A DNA stretch of 36,194 nucleotides from NCBI GenBank assembly GCA_049889215.1, contig JBMHDV010000011.1, positions 1-36,194 on the forward strand. Reading direction: 5' to 3'. How positions within the stretch are numbered: position 1 is the stretch's first letter; each line of letters opens with the position of its first letter. Positions 15,177 through 23,361 of the stretch are shown here, one piece after another. The position numbers and the translations under genes are program-made. This DNA is from UBA817 sp049889215 (lineage in GTDB: Bacteria > Margulisbacteria > Marinamargulisbacteria > UBA817). The notes below the pieces were generated by a model that did no database searches, was not told the DNA's origin, and saw nothing but the letters and a program-made list of their open reading frames with translations.

Positions 15177-16334
15177 ATGACAAATCTAACAATTGATGGC
15201 GCAGAGTCGCATTTTAAAGAAGTATTAACAGAACAACTTGAACGTATTCAACGATTGCAACAAGCAACACCAACCGTTAATTATTCTGAAAAAGCATGCA
15301 TTACCATTGGGATTTGTTGGGGCGACGGCATTGGTGAAGAAATTTCGAATCAAGCACAACGTATTCTTGAGCATTGCTTGGCATCAGATATTGCGAATGG
15401 TGCTATTATTATTAAACCAATTTCAGGATTAACCATTGAAAACCGAGTTCAGCAACTTAAAGCCATTCCAGATGATGTGTTGGCTGAATTAAAATCTTGT
15501 GATGTTATTTTAAAGGGGCCAACAACCACACCACAAAAAGGTGATGGATACCCAAATATTGAATCTGCAAATGTGGCCATGCGTCGTGAGCTCGATCTTT
15601 TTGCATGTGTTCGGCCAGTCAAAGTTCCCGAAAAAGGCATTGATTGGACGTTTTTCAGAGAAAACACCGAAGGGGCATACATGCTTGGTTCAAAAGGCAT
15701 CGATATGGATGGCATGAGCATTGACTTTAAAGTCATTACTGACTTGGGTGCTGAGCGAATCATTCGAATGGCATTTGAGTATGCGAAGCAAAATGGCAAA
15801 AAGAAAGTCACTGTTGTGACGAAATCAAATGTTGTCAAAGCCACTGATGGTCGTTTTTCAGAAGTGGCCATGAGAATTGCTGAGGAATACAAAGATTCCG
15901 GCATCATCTGTGACGAATGGTACATCGATATTATGACAGCAAAATTGATTGATGAAAAACGACAAACCGACTTTGAAGTATTTGTATTGCCTAATTTATA
16001 TGGCGACATTTTAACCGATGAAGCTAGTCAAATTCAGGGTGGTGTTGGCACGGCAGGGAGTGCAAATATTGGTGCACAATACGCGATGTTTGAAGCTGTT
16101 CATGGGTCTGCCCCTCGCATGGTAAAAGAAGGCCGAGCAAAATATGCCGATCCATCATCCATGATCAAAGCTGGGGCCATGCTATTACGTCATATTGGTA
16201 AAATTTCAGATGCAGAGCGTATTGAAAACGCACTTGATGCAACGGTAACTAACCCATCATTTAAGATGACGGGCCACCCTGACGGGGCATCGTCAGATGA
16301 TGTTACTGCTGAAATCATACGATTAATGAGTTAA
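15177..16334 (+). CDS. icd: Isocitrate dehydrogenase (isocitrate/isopropylmalate dehydrogenase family)
   Basis: Oxidative decarboxylation of isocitrate to 2-oxoglutarate. 385 residues. Motifs are ICWGDGIGEEIS, LKGPTTTPQKGD, NVAMRRELDLFACVRPVK (arginine-rich substrate segment with DLFACVRP, typical of isocitrate rather than isopropylmalate enzymes), FRENTEGAYM, DWYIDIM-like DEWYIDIMTAKLI, LPNLYGDILTDEASQIQGGVGTAGSANIG, and FEAVHGSAPRM. Cofactor use cannot be settled by eye: the position after HGSAP is Arg, not the Asp common in NAD enzymes. GAGGG lies four bases before the ATG. There is a roughly 40-residue N-terminal extension before the catalytic core. No aconitase or citrate synthase is in the window. 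Confidence 0.85.
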   Translation: MTNLTIDGAESHFKEVLTEQLERIQRLQQATPTVNYSEKACITIGICWGDGIGEEISNQAQRILEHCLASDIANGAIIIKPISGLTIENRVQQLKAIPDDVLAELKSCDVILKGPTTTPQKGDGYPNIESANVAMRRELDLFACVRPVKVPEKGIDWTFFRENTEGAYMLGSKGIDMDGMSIDFKVITDLGAERIIRMAFEYAKQNGKKKVTVVTKSNVVKATDGRFSEVAMRIAEEYKDSGIICDEWYIDIMTAKLIDEKRQTDFEVFVLPNLYGDILTDEASQIQGGVGTAGSANIGAQYAMFEAVHGSAPRMVKEGRAKYADPSSMIKAGAMLLRHIGKISDAERIENALDATVTNPSFKMTGHPDGASSDDVTAEIIRLMS

Positions 16335-16351
16335 GTAACACACCTTTAATT

Positions 16352-16368
16352 TTAGTAAACTTTACTAA
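16352..16368. promoter_or_regulatory. Perfect 17-bp palindrome upstream of the orphan gene
   Basis: TTAGTAAACTTTACTAA, two 8-base arms around a single C. It lies 17 bases after the stop of the dehydrogenase gene and upstream of the next gene. There is no T run, so an operator is more likely than a terminator. A second hairpin (16383-16408) follows directly. Confidence 0.45.
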
Positions 16369-16382
16369 TAATTAAATACAAG

Positions 16383-16408
16383 CTATTATCATGTTCGTGT
16401 GATGATAG
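16383..16408 (+). promoter_or_regulatory. Hairpin overlapping the start of the orphan gene
   Basis: CTATTATCA and TGATGATAG form a 9-bp stem (one G-U pair) around an 8-base loop. It contains the possible GTG 16399 and ATG 16402 starts, so it could hide them if transcribed from further upstream. Confidence 0.3.
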
Positions 16409-18066
16409 TTTTAAATAAAGTAATTGCAATGCAATCTGCTGATGATTCATTTTGGCGTTTGGATCAATCAGAAGCAAAGAATGTACCCAATAGCCCAAGC
16501 CCACCAACAGTTATGGATGTGCCAGTTTCAAAGCCAATAATAACCGCTCATTATGGCCTTACAGAAAATGATTCGGTTATGCATGGCTCAACGCCAATAA
16601 TAACCACTCATTATGGCCTTACAGAAAATGATTTAATTAATCACAATCTTCCCCCCAAACTAAACCAGGATCACTATGTTACGGAACCAAATCCCGATGA
16701 TTACCCATACAAACGTTTAAAATCCAGTCGATCCAAATCCAGTCGTGTCCCCCAATTCATGAAACCCATTGATGCTTTTAATCACTACCTCAGTAACCAT
16801 GACAAAATCGAATCGACAACTTTAGGATGTAAAATAAAAGCTACAAATAGACACCTAGACGTAAACATATCCTCGACTAAAAAAGCCATTGTGTTCACTA
16901 TTCATGAAGAACAATTACCTTACTTAGAACAAGATATAGCGCTTCTTGATATACTTGCAGATATCTTCCAATTTAATGAGGCCTATTCAAAATTAACTGG
17001 GCAGCGAACGCCGCCATCATCTCTAATCATTCAAAAACAAACCGCCCCCACTCAGTTTACCCCTCTCTCATATTGGAACAGTGAGTATGATGGCTATGAA
17101 TTTAACTTAAAGAATTTAAACGAACACTTAACAGTTAATCATCTACCTCGTATTAGAGCTCATGAACATTACCCCAGCAATGCATGGATAACCATTGGTG
17201 ATGATGTTGATTCCGCGCTATATATACGAATCAATAAAGCACCAATGAACCAGTCAACCATTGCAGTGACTGAATCGACAAAAGCAAGTATTTTTGGCGA
17301 TTCTTTTGATGAACATGAATTTTTACCAACATTTCGATTAATTGCACTTGACACAGACGGAATAGAACAATGTGTTGGGTCTGGGCAATTGCTTCCAAAT
17401 CAAACATTTTTATTTCACACCATTGATGCATTTCAAATCTACCGCGCAAAACACATCATCCACGTTATGGAATCAATTGCGAGAGTTATTGGGGCACGTA
17501 AAATCATCCTTTATGATGCCGCTAAAATTATGACAAAAAAACATCAACTTTTTTACTCCATTGCATACAGTATGCATGACAATAAACACCCATTTTATTC
17601 CAGATTCAACTACCAATTATTTAATGGGTCAATAGCAATTTTAGATGGAGGAAAGGTTCATGAATTTGATTCGCCTCAAGAACTTGATGATAATGACTTA
17701 TACGCAACTCTAAAACATCCAACATCTTGGCAAACATTACTCAATATTGTTGACTCTAAGTCTGCGCTCTTTTTTACCAGGACTCAAAAAAAAGCACATT
17801 CAAATGAATCAATTTATGATACATGGCTTTGCTTGGTTAATAACCAACAACAGTTAAGTAAAGATAGACTCAACCAACCAAAAGCACATAATGATGCTTT
17901 TAAATGGCTGGCAACTTTTTTAAATACCTTGTTTGAATCCACCAGAAATAAAAAAGGTCAGACTTCTGACCAAACAGAATTACTTAACTGTTTACAACAG
18001 ATTTCACAACCACGTGCCTATCAAAAGCATTTGATAGCGTCGCCAAAGCGATCTTTAAGCCTTTAA
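16399..18066 (+). CDS. Large orphan protein with N-terminal peptide repeat
   Basis: A 555-residue protein I do not recognise. Residues 40-75 hold two copies of a 20-residue unit (core PIITxHYGLTEND). A proline- and serine-rich basic stretch follows (KRLKSSRSKSSRVP), then a globular region from about residue 120. A segment near 330-395 (helix AKHIIHVMESIARVIGARKIILYDAAKI, then a tyrosine-rich stretch) has a weak look of a GNAT acetyltransferase acetyl-CoA/substrate region, but the R-G-x-G-x-A motif is absent, so I make no call. No signal peptide or membrane helix. Possible starts are GTG 16399 (TATCAT exactly six bases upstream), ATG 16402 or ATG 16429. The stop shares TTAA with the convergent cyclophilin gene. 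Confidence 0.7.
   Translation: MMIVLNKVIAMQSADDSFWRLDQSEAKNVPNSPSPPTVMDVPVSKPIITAHYGLTENDSVMHGSTPIITTHYGLTENDLINHNLPPKLNQDHYVTEPNPDDYPYKRLKSSRSKSSRVPQFMKPIDAFNHYLSNHDKIESTTLGCKIKATNRHLDVNISSTKKAIVFTIHEEQLPYLEQDIALLDILADIFQFNEAYSKLTGQRTPPSSLIIQKQTAPTQFTPLSYWNSEYDGYEFNLKNLNEHLTVNHLPRIRAHEHYPSNAWITIGDDVDSALYIRINKAPMNQSTIAVTESTKASIFGDSFDEHEFLPTFRLIALDTDGIEQCVGSGQLLPNQTFLFHTIDAFQIYRAKHIIHVMESIARVIGARKIILYDAAKIMTKKHQLFYSIAYSMHDNKHPFYSRFNYQLFNGSIAILDGGKVHEFDSPQELDDNDLYATLKHPTSWQTLLNIVDSKSALFFTRTQKKAHSNESIYDTWLCLVNNQQQLSKDRLNQPKAHNDAFKWLATFLNTLFESTRNKKGQTSDQTELLNCLQQISQPRAYQKHLIASPKRSLSL
16534..16633 (+). repeat. 60-bp period in-frame direct repeat in the orphan gene
   Basis: About 40 bases (CCAATAATAACC...GAAAATGATT) at 16534-16573 recur at 16594-16633 with one difference, encoding PIITAHYGLTEND and PIITTHYGLTEND. 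The near identity of the DNA points to a recent duplication. Confidence 0.85.
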
Positions 18067-18713
18067 TTAGTTGCAACGGGTAATGGCGTTTCCTTCAACG
18101 ATTCCACACCTTTGTCATTGGCTAGTTGGGCTTTTGTAAACCGACGTACTCGTTTAATCATTACGGGTTCCTCTGGAACATTTTGGTACCGATCAAAATT
18201 AGATACAGCAACCCCTTTAATTTTTTGAACAACCCCAATCCCCTCAACAACGCGACCAAATACACAGTATCCTGGCTGTTTCTCTGATTTGTAGTTTAAA
18301 AATGTATTGTTAGCAACATTAATAAAAAACTGACTCGTTGCTGAGTGTGGATCGTTTGTGCGAGCCATCGCGATGGTGCCTACGACATTACTTAACCCAT
18401 TATTTGCTTCATTCATAATTGGCTTTTGTGTTTTCTTCTTATTCATTTTCTCATCAAATCCGCCACCCTGAATCATAAACCCATCAATTACACGATGAAA
18501 AATAGTCCCATCATAGTAACCAGAATCAACGTAATTTATAAAATTCTTGACAGTTGCCGGTGCCTTTTTTTTATCGAGTTCAATTATAATTGAACCAAAA
18601 TTAGTAACCATTTCAACGTAGTTGCCATCCCCTTTTGCTGTTGATACCGCCTCTGATTTACAAGATATCATAATTATACACAGTAATAAGAATATTCCTT
18701 TTAACTTTTTCAT
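18063..18713 (-). CDS. Cyclophilin-type peptidyl-prolyl isomerase, probable lipoprotein
   Basis: Catalyses prolyl cis-trans isomerisation in exported proteins. Residues 1-18 are a lipoprotein-like signal (LLLCIIMISC, Cys18 as the likely lipid site, weak lipobox). The cyclophilin domain (about 30-190) shows VEMVTNFGSIIIELD, APATVKNFINYVDSGYYDGTIFHRVIDGFMIQGG (with the active-site Arg of FHRVI), GTIAMARTNDPHSATSQFFIN and YCVFGRVVEG. The C-terminal extension is charged. Its ATG overlaps the TGA of tpiA. Last gene of the mgtE operon. It probably acts in the periplasm, anchored to a membrane. Confidence 0.9.
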   Translation of the reverse strand: MKKLKGIFLLLCIIMISCKSEAVSTAKGDGNYVEMVTNFGSIIIELDKKKAPATVKNFINYVDSGYYDGTIFHRVIDGFMIQGGGFDEKMNKKKTQKPIMNEANNGLSNVVGTIAMARTNDPHSATSQFFINVANNTFLNYKSEKQPGYCVFGRVVEGIGVVQKIKGVAVSNFDRYQNVPEEPVMIKRVRRFTKAQLANDKGVESLKETPLPVATN

Positions 18714-19438
18714 AAATTCACCTGTTCCTTTTTTGCAGCGATTGCCATAATTTTTGTAAACTCATCGACTTTTAAACTTGCACCACCAATTAATGCACCA
18801 TCAATATTTGGCATATCCAATAAACCATCAATATTTCCTGAATTAACCGAACCACCATAGAGTATTGGAATCCCCTCCCCCACTGATTCACGAATAAACT
18901 TATGAACATCTTCTGCCATTTCTGGGGTTGCAGTCTCGCCAGTACCAATCGCCCAAACAGGCTCATAAGCCACCATAAAAAACTCATCATAATGAGTAAT
19001 AACATCCAATTGCGCTGAAATGATAGATTTCAGTTGGCCAGCATTTCGCTCTTCTATTGTTTCGCCCACACATAATATTGGAGTTAGTTGGAATTGTTTA
19101 CAAAGCTCAACCTTTTTAGAAATCATATCATTGGTTTCAAAAAACGTATGCCGGCGCTCAGAATGTCCAAGTAATGTATGCGTAGCCCCCAGGCTTTTCA
19201 CCATCTGAGCTGAAACCTCGCCAGTATACGCACCATTTGAAAATTCAGAAATGGTTTGCGCGGCTAAACTTGCACGCCCTTTATGTTCATTTACTAATGG
19301 CAAATAGCAACTGGCTGGTGCAAGAATCACATCAACTTCTTGATGATCTTGGATTGATTGTTCGATGCCGCTTACCAATGAGCTTGCGCCGTTTATATCA
19401 AGATTCATTTTCCAATTTGCTGCAATTACTGGTTTCAT
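18710..19438 (-). CDS. tpiA: Triosephosphate isomerase
   Basis: Interconverts dihydroxyacetone phosphate and glyceraldehyde 3-phosphate. 242 residues. Motifs: AANWKMN (catalytic Lys), LLGHSERR (catalytic His), VAYEPVWAIGTG (catalytic Glu; usually IAYEPVWAIGTG), and LYGGSVNSGNIDGLL with GALIGGASL (phosphate loop). AGGAG ribosome binding site 8 bases before the ATG, unusual in this operon where the other genes overlap. 13 bases separate it from the upstream membrane protein gene. Confidence 0.97.
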   Translation of the reverse strand: MKPVIAANWKMNLDINGASSLVSGIEQSIQDHQEVDVILAPASCYLPLVNEHKGRASLAAQTISEFSNGAYTGEVSAQMVKSLGATHTLLGHSERRHTFFETNDMISKKVELCKQFQLTPILCVGETIEERNAGQLKSIISAQLDVITHYDEFFMVAYEPVWAIGTGETATPEMAEDVHKFIRESVGEGIPILYGGSVNSGNIDGLLDMPNIDGALIGGASLKVDEFTKIMAIAAKKEQVNL

Positions 19439-19451
19439 TGTTTTTCTCCTT

Positions 19452-21425
19452 CTATGTTAGCGCTGTGACGATTGCAATGACAGCAGCTACCTTCATCATT
19501 ATAACCCCGGTTGGTGCTAGAACCCACTGAAAATAATGGGCGTATAAAAATGCTTCACAAACGCCCTTAAATACAGATGAAGACCGGCCACCATAATTTC
19601 CATTCTTCATTTCGTTGTAAACAGCAATGACGCTGTCCCCAAATATTGCCCAAAAGAAACTGTAAATATATAAGGTGCCAATGATGCCTAAGAGCGCCGC
19701 TAGTAACCCACCCTCAGCTAAGTAAGCAACAATGATGGTTAGTGATGTGACAGACCAAATGCCTGGTAACGTTACAGCTTTTAGACCATTTATGGCATGT
19801 CGATCAGCTAGCTTCTCAATATTAGGGTGGGCTTTATTTGCTTGTGAGATGCTTGGAATATCAACCAATTGACGAGCAATCTCTTTTGCTGAGACAACCA
19901 ATGTTTCGTATGTTCCACTAATTGAAATCGCATAGAATATAAAAATAACAATGATTCCCAACCCAAATCCCAACAAACCTGCGGTTGTAAATAAGTTGAC
20001 TTGTTTAGAGTAAATAGCTAAAGCTGTGGATATTGCAATTGTTGAGGATAATATGCCGGCAACGGTGGATAGAGAATTCCCGATTGCTACAAGTGTATAA
20101 GATACCTTTTCTAATGATTTGAACACCACGCGATCAAATGCATTTTCTTGCTTATCTAATGTTTGCATGACCTGGTTGGACAACAATGAAAAAACTTTTA
20201 AATTACAGGCAACAACGGTTATTGAAAGCCCATAAATAATGACCATTATCACACCCAGTAAATCTATGTAATTATATGCAGTAGTTAAGCCAACAAGTAA
20301 AATCAACATAAATACAGCATTGCCAAATAAGCCATTAAAAAACGATGTTATCAACACATTTGAGCTACCATACTGTGCCTGTCTTGCAATAAATTTTATG
20401 GCTCGATGGTTTTTTGAGGTTAAAAAATTGGTAAAGAATATAATCCCTAGCATTACAATTAATGTAACGCCCAATGACACAACAATTTGAAAGGCATCTT
20501 CTATGCCAATTTTATAGGACATAATGCTAATTCCAATGGCCTTAATCAATAAAACAATATACCCCATATCCAAATAAATATTTGCTTTATTTTTACGCAA
20601 TTTACTTAATGGCAGCATTAACACTGAACCTATTCCAGTTATTAATATCACCCAAAACACCCACTTCACTTCAGCAAACCCCAATAATGTCATCGCATCA
20701 GCTGGCTTAACTAAGTAATTCACATAAACAAAGAATGACGCAATAGCGACCATCCAAGAACTGTAAATATCCAGATAAAACCCACCAATGGAAGCAATTA
20801 ATGTTCCAGAGTTCGACAAAACATTAGTTGGATGAGTCATAATTCTCGAGGTTTGATCTGCTGAATCTGCCTGTTCAGCAGCTGCTTTATAAGCACCGCC
20901 CGCGGATCTAAAATAAAACGATATAACTAACAACCCAATGGTTACAGCTAAAAATCCATAGCTTCCTAATGAAAGAAATCCCAAAATAAAGATAAAAACA
21001 AACCCTGAAAAAAATGCAATATTTTTATAAATTCCAGCTTGAATAATGGATTGTATCACATCATCTTTATGCTTATCTGTCTTATTGCATATCACAGAAA
21101 CTGAATTTGGAATGGTCTGAAGAATAATAGCAACAATTCCGGAAAAAATTAAAATGGACCCATCAAACAATAGCATTGCCTGCCAATGAATTGTGTCCAT
21201 AGATAGCAAACACAAACCAACATAACAGGCATTCGTCACCACGATTAATTGAATTAAAATCATCATTAAACGACGATTAAATAATGCAACACTCTTACTA
21301 ATCAGATAAACAAAAGACTCAATAATGTGAGGACCTAAAGAGGTTGACATCATCGTTCGAAAACCAATAACACTGGCAAATAAAGAAATAACCCCAAACC
21401 CCAAAACATATGTAATTAAACTCAT
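19452..21425 (-). CDS. Membrane pyrophosphatase-like protein lacking catalytic motifs
   Basis: A 657-residue protein with about 16 membrane segments, the same size as membrane-bound H+/Na+ pyrophosphatases. The framework aligns by eye. RSAGGAYKAAAEQADSADQ (173-191) sits where these enzymes have GGIxTKAADVGADLVGKVE. VAIGNSLSTVAGILSSTIAISTALAIY matches DAVGNTTxAxxKGFAIGSAAL. The C-terminal part (VVSAKEIARQLVDIPSI, LKAVTLPGIWSV, FGDSVIAVYNEMKNGNYGG, APTGVIMMKVAAVIAIV) follows VGRAAxxMVEEVRRQFREIPGI, xMILPG, GGAWDNAKKYIE and GPALNILIKLMSIV. But DX7KXE, DNVGDNVGD and GDTVGDPFKDT are all absent: the loops read EQADSADQTSRI, NVLSNSGTLIASIGG and CEAFLYAHYFQW. Hydrolysis of pyrophosphate is therefore unlikely; transport or structural use is open. 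The ATG overlaps the recO stop. Confidence 0.65.
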   Translation of the reverse strand: MSLITYVLGFGVISLFASVIGFRTMMSTSLGPHIIESFVYLISKSVALFNRRLMMILIQLIVVTNACYVGLCLLSMDTIHWQAMLLFDGSILIFSGIVAIILQTIPNSVSVICNKTDKHKDDVIQSIIQAGIYKNIAFFSGFVFIFILGFLSLGSYGFLAVTIGLLVISFYFRSAGGAYKAAAEQADSADQTSRIMTHPTNVLSNSGTLIASIGGFYLDIYSSWMVAIASFFVYVNYLVKPADAMTLLGFAEVKWVFWVILITGIGSVLMLPLSKLRKNKANIYLDMGYIVLLIKAIGISIMSYKIGIEDAFQIVVSLGVTLIVMLGIIFFTNFLTSKNHRAIKFIARQAQYGSSNVLITSFFNGLFGNAVFMLILLVGLTTAYNYIDLLGVIMVIIYGLSITVVACNLKVFSLLSNQVMQTLDKQENAFDRVVFKSLEKVSYTLVAIGNSLSTVAGILSSTIAISTALAIYSKQVNLFTTAGLLGFGLGIIVIFIFYAISISGTYETLVVSAKEIARQLVDIPSISQANKAHPNIEKLADRHAINGLKAVTLPGIWSVTSLTIIVAYLAEGGLLAALLGIIGTLYIYSFFWAIFGDSVIAVYNEMKNGNYGGRSSSVFKGVCEAFLYAHYFQWVLAPTGVIMMKVAAVIAIVTALT

Positions 21426-21934
21426 AAACTACCTTTCAATAAAACTCCTGTATACGATTCTAGCATTTTTCTATACTCATTTTCACTTAAATTCATTGGC
21501 TCAGAAATTAACCCTTCGCATTCAAGCATCATAAAATACCACTCTGTCATAAACGAGTCATAACTCACTGCTTCATCTAACTTCATCAAGTAATGAATTG
21601 TTAAATCAAATAAAGCGCCATTTTCATTATTCACTTGAGTCGTTGCACGGATGGCCTCAAGCATTCTAAACCCCAACGATAACTTTTTATAATTGCTGGT
21701 TAATGAATTAAAGGGCTGAATTAGCACCATGTCATGCACCCCAAATGTTGTGGACCGCTGACTTAAAGATGCATCAACGTAATTAAATGTATTTAAAAGA
21801 CCACCAAACCGGGGTTTTTTGGATTGAGCATATTTAGCAAATGCACGAATTCTTCCATAATTTGATGTAAACAATTCAACCATCAGATCTTTATCTAAAT
21901 ACGGTTTAACGTTGAGTATAATTGCTTTGGTCAC
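21422..21934 (-). CDS. recO: Short RecO-like DNA repair protein
   Basis: RecO loads RecA at gaps together with RecR. The N-terminal OB-fold is recognisable: TKAIILNVKPYLDKDLMVELFTSNYGRIRAFAKYAQSKKPRFGGLLNTFNYVDASLSQRS, matching the usual V-L-x-x-R-x-Y-x-E-x-D-x-L-V-x-x-x-T and G-x-L-x-x-F-x patterns. A helical domain follows, but the protein stops at 170 residues against about 240 normally and lacks a C-terminal cysteine cluster. It starts with GTG overlapping the mgtE TGA (GTGA); TACATT six bases before the GTG could be an extra promoter. The short length appears native because the next gene begins at its stop. Confidence 0.75.
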   Translation of the reverse strand: MTKAIILNVKPYLDKDLMVELFTSNYGRIRAFAKYAQSKKPRFGGLLNTFNYVDASLSQRSTTFGVHDMVLIQPFNSLTSNYKKLSLGFRMLEAIRATTQVNNENGALFDLTIHYLMKLDEAVSYDSFMTEWYFMMLECEGLISEPMNLSENEYRKMLESYTGVLLKGSL

Positions 21935-23313
21935 AGGTATAATGTAAAGATGTAGATGGTAATTGTGAAGTAAAGAACTTGCCCAATAATATCAAGTGCA
22001 GAAGAAATAAATGGTGCTGAAGCCACCGCTGGGTCAATTTTTAGAGATTTTAGAACAATCGGTAATGCAGTACCAATAAATGAGGCAATTGCCATATTCA
22101 GTGCAATTGTTATGCCAATACAAATGGCCATTAAGCGATGCTCTGTAATGGCAATAACATACCCACCAACCAATGCTCCAATAATTGTTCCGATGACACC
22201 ACCAACCAAGGTTTCACGAAAAATTATTCTTAAGCGATGCTCAACACCACTCAGTGCCAATGTTCGTACTAAAATGGTTGCGGATTGATTCCCCACATTC
22301 CCCCCCAGCCCCATCAACAATGGAACATAACTTAAAATAAATGAAAGTGACACGGTTGAGAAATCGAGCTTCTCAGCATAATGAATCATAATCATTGATG
22401 CAAATATGCCACCCAAAATGGTGACAAATAACCACGGCATTCGATGAACCAATGAATAAAGGATGCTACCTTTGATTAGTTTATTGTTTTGAATGTCATC
22501 TCCAGAGGTACCAGATAACTTTAGAATATCCTCATTGGCTTCTTCGACAACAACATCCACAACATCATCAATAGTAATTACACCCAAAATGATGTCTAAG
22601 TCATCAACAACAGGCAACACAATAGAGCGATATTTTTGAAATATATTTGCAACATCTTCTTGATCCGTGTTTACGTTTACTTTAATTGGATAATTATTCC
22701 GAATATCACTAACCAGACTATCAGGCTCAGCAAGCAATAGTTTTCGAACACTAATCACACCTTTTATTTGATTATAGTTGTTCACAATAAATAAATAAAA
22801 AGCGGCATCTGAGTCACTTGGTGAGGCCTTCTTATATCGAATTAGAGCATCTCTTACATGAAGATTTTCAGGGATTTCAATAAACTCTGTATTCATTAAT
22901 GCTCCAGCAGAATCCTCTTTATAGGTTAATAAACGATTTAACTCTTCTTGATCTTCAAGCGGAAGCTTGTCTAAAATAGCTGTCGCTTGGCCGTGATCTT
23001 CATTTAACAACGCCTCCAGTAAATCAACAGCATCATCCTTATCCATCTCTTCAATTAATTCTGCGGCATTTTCTGTTTTAAAGTTTTGAATAATTTCAAT
23101 TTGAATATCTGGACTTAACTCTTCGAAGACATCAACAGAATGAGAGGTCGTTAAGCGATTAAAAAATAAAAATCGCTGTTCTGGAGTTAATAACGCGAGT
23201 GCTTCTGCAATATCAGCATCATGAAACTTTCTAAATAATAATTTAAATTGGTGTTGGTTCCCTCGGGAAATTAAACGATCTAACAAATCCAATAATCGTT
23301 GCTTTGCGTCCAT
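21931..23313 (-). CDS. mgtE: MgtE-type magnesium transporter
   Basis: Mg2+ channel of the inner membrane. 460 residues in the standard order. The MgtE N domain (1-130) has ALLTPEQRFLFFNRL, SPDIQIEIIQNF and DDAVDLLEALL. Next come LTYKEDSAGALMNTEFIEIPE and a CBS pair (about 140-255) with VDDLDIILGVITIDDVVDVVVEEANEDI. The membrane domain (about 285-460) has LGGNVGNQSATILVRTLALSG, the pore-helix hallmark, and IASFIGTALPIVLKSLKIDPAVASAPFISSALDIIGQ with the conserved Asp. In this family the cytoplasmic domains gate the channel by sensing Mg2+. It leads the operon with recO, the PPase-like gene, tpiA and the cyclophilin. Confidence 0.96.
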   Translation of the reverse strand: MDAKQRLLDLLDRLISRGNQHQFKLLFRKFHDADIAEALALLTPEQRFLFFNRLTTSHSVDVFEELSPDIQIEIIQNFKTENAAELIEEMDKDDAVDLLEALLNEDHGQATAILDKLPLEDQEELNRLLTYKEDSAGALMNTEFIEIPENLHVRDALIRYKKASPSDSDAAFYLFIVNNYNQIKGVISVRKLLLAEPDSLVSDIRNNYPIKVNVNTDQEDVANIFQKYRSIVLPVVDDLDIILGVITIDDVVDVVVEEANEDILKLSGTSGDDIQNNKLIKGSILYSLVHRMPWLFVTILGGIFASMIMIHYAEKLDFSTVSLSFILSYVPLLMGLGGNVGNQSATILVRTLALSGVEHRLRIIFRETLVGGVIGTIIGALVGGYVIAITEHRLMAICIGITIALNMAIASFIGTALPIVLKSLKIDPAVASAPFISSALDIIGQVLYFTITIYIFTLYL

Positions 23314-23319
23314 AACTTT

Positions 23320-23325
23320 ACTTTA
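23320..23325 (-). promoter_or_regulatory. -10 box of the mgtE operon, predicted leaderless
   Basis: TAAAGT (23325-23320, minus strand) lies exactly six bases before ATG 23313. TTCAAA about 18 bases upstream is a possible -35. No ribosome binding site is present. Confidence 0.5.
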
Positions 23326-23361
23326 TCTCATGCAACCATATTTTTGAACGTCATTCGTTGT

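Noticed and set aside
15449..16009. Minus-strand open frame of 186 codons inside the dehydrogenase gene
   Set aside because: Fully antisense to a well-conserved dehydrogenase; serine/cysteine-rich composition is typical of a shadow frame.
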